This document shows, piece after piece, positions 63,671-64,000 of a stretch of 64,000 nucleotides of DNA. The DNA is from Ralstonia sp. NFACC01 (GTDB lineage: Bacteria; Pseudomonadota; Gammaproteobacteria; Burkholderiales; Burkholderiaceae): contig NZ_FOWV01000003.1 of the NCBI RefSeq assembly GCF_900115545.1, positions 599,378 through 663,377 of the forward strand, in the 5' to 3' direction. The notes under the pieces were generated by a model that worked only from the letters and a program-made list of their open reading frames with translations, searched no databases and was not told where the DNA came from. The translations under genes were made by a program, and so were the position numbers. Each line of letters starts with the position of its first letter. Position 1 is the stretch's first letter.

Positions 63671-64000
63671 TGAATCGCCCCGGCCCCAGTAGACACCTGT
63701 GAGCCTCAAACTAGAGGTTAGACAGGAGGTGCGATGAGTGCACAGAGATACACCGAAGAATTCAGGGTCGAGGCGGTCAATCAGGTCGTGGATAGAGGCC
63801 ACAGCGTGGCCGAGGTCGCGCAGCGGTTAGGCGTGAGCCAGCACAGCCTGTACCAGTGGATCAAACAGCGACGCCAGCCCGTGGCAGAGCCGCAAGGGCA
63901 GGTATCGCAATCCGAGGAGGTGCGCTGGCTCAAGGCTGAACTCAAGCGGGTGACCGAGGAGCGCGACATCCTAAAAAAGGCCGCAGCGTACTTTGCCAAG
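63671..64000 (+). mobile_element. left end of an IS3-family insertion sequence (continues beyond window)
   Basis: A TGAATCGCCCCGG terminal-repeat-like end begins near 63671, in the style of IS3-family ends that start with TGA, and is followed within 63 bases by an IS3-type OrfA. The element runs off the right edge, so neither the right end nor target duplication can be seen. Confidence 0.75.
63734..64000 (+). CDS. IS3-family transposase OrfA (3' end outside window)
   Basis: 89 codons visible after a GGAGG site. MSAQRYTEEFRVEAVNQVVDRGHSVAEVAQRLGVSQHSLYQWIKQ is the Tnp_1 helix-turn-helix; then a leucine-zipper-like part with EEVRWLKAELKRVTEERDILKKAAAYFAK, the end of OrfA. AAAAAAG (in the codons for LKK) is the usual slippery site for -1 frameshifting to give OrfAB. 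Confidence 0.93.
   Translation, partial: MSAQRYTEEFRVEAVNQVVDRGHSVAEVAQRLGVSQHSLYQWIKQRRQPVAEPQGQVSQSEEVRWLKAELKRVTEERDILKKAAAYFAK

Overview
The window is a high-GC betaproteobacterial chromosome segment. Protein content and gene order point to Burkholderiales and most likely Ralstonia: a pilGHIJL chemosensory operon next to rubredoxin and hemL, a Tad/Flp pilus locus, a CIRCE-controlled groESL operon, and many short Burkholderiales-type stress proteins. The species assignment is an inference from gene content only.

Layout. (1) 1-9.8 kb, minus strand: twitching-motility (type IV pilus) chemosensory operon pilG-pilH-pilI-pilJ-pilL/chpA; pilL runs off the left edge inside its C-terminal receiver domain. 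(2) 10.1-15.3 kb: rubredoxin, hemL, a DapA-like lyase, and a lemA plus two TPM-domain genes operon. (3) 15.9-30.3 kb, plus strand: a Tad pilus locus (two Flp pilins, CpaA, CpaB, CpaC secretin, a small lipoprotein, CpaE, CpaF, TadB, TadC, TadE, TadG) followed directly by a three-gene lipid-linked glycosyltransferase set (GT87-like, GtrB-like, GtrA-like). (4) 30.3-35 kb, minus strand: groES-groEL with CIRCE and a sigma-70 promoter, then a YjgN-like membrane protein and an M48 protease. (5) 35.4-45.4 kb: a loose stress-type region of small proteins (CsbD, DUF3309, glycine-zipper lipoprotein, SPFH protein, NRAMP transporter, transglutaminase and others), including a decayed SYLF-domain gene.

(6) 46.1-61.1 kb is the most interesting part: a self-contained locus for import and breakdown of a peptide that probably contains D-residues. 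It has its own TonB, ExbB and two ExbD proteins, an MFS transporter, a dipeptide epimerase of the enolase superfamily, two intact D-aminopeptidase/MlrB-like serine hydrolases plus the wreck of a third, a TonB-dependent receptor and an MlrC-like M81 metallopeptidase. An OmpR-type response regulator lies at the left end and a histidine kinase lies between the receptor and the MlrC gene. Five copies of a 16-bp palindrome (consensus GTnTCaAnnTtGAnAC) lie only in front of the regulator, tonB, receptor/kinase and MlrC genes within this locus, so it looks like one regulon. The set resembles mlrB, mlrC and mlrD of microcystin degraders but no mlrA is present.

(7) 61.4-64 kb: a ribbon-helix-helix regulator with a palindromic operator, an HPr-like protein that has lost the phosphorylated histidine, a spermidine-synthase-like methyltransferase-fold protein, a cysteine-cluster protein and the left end of an IS3-family insertion sequence running off the window.
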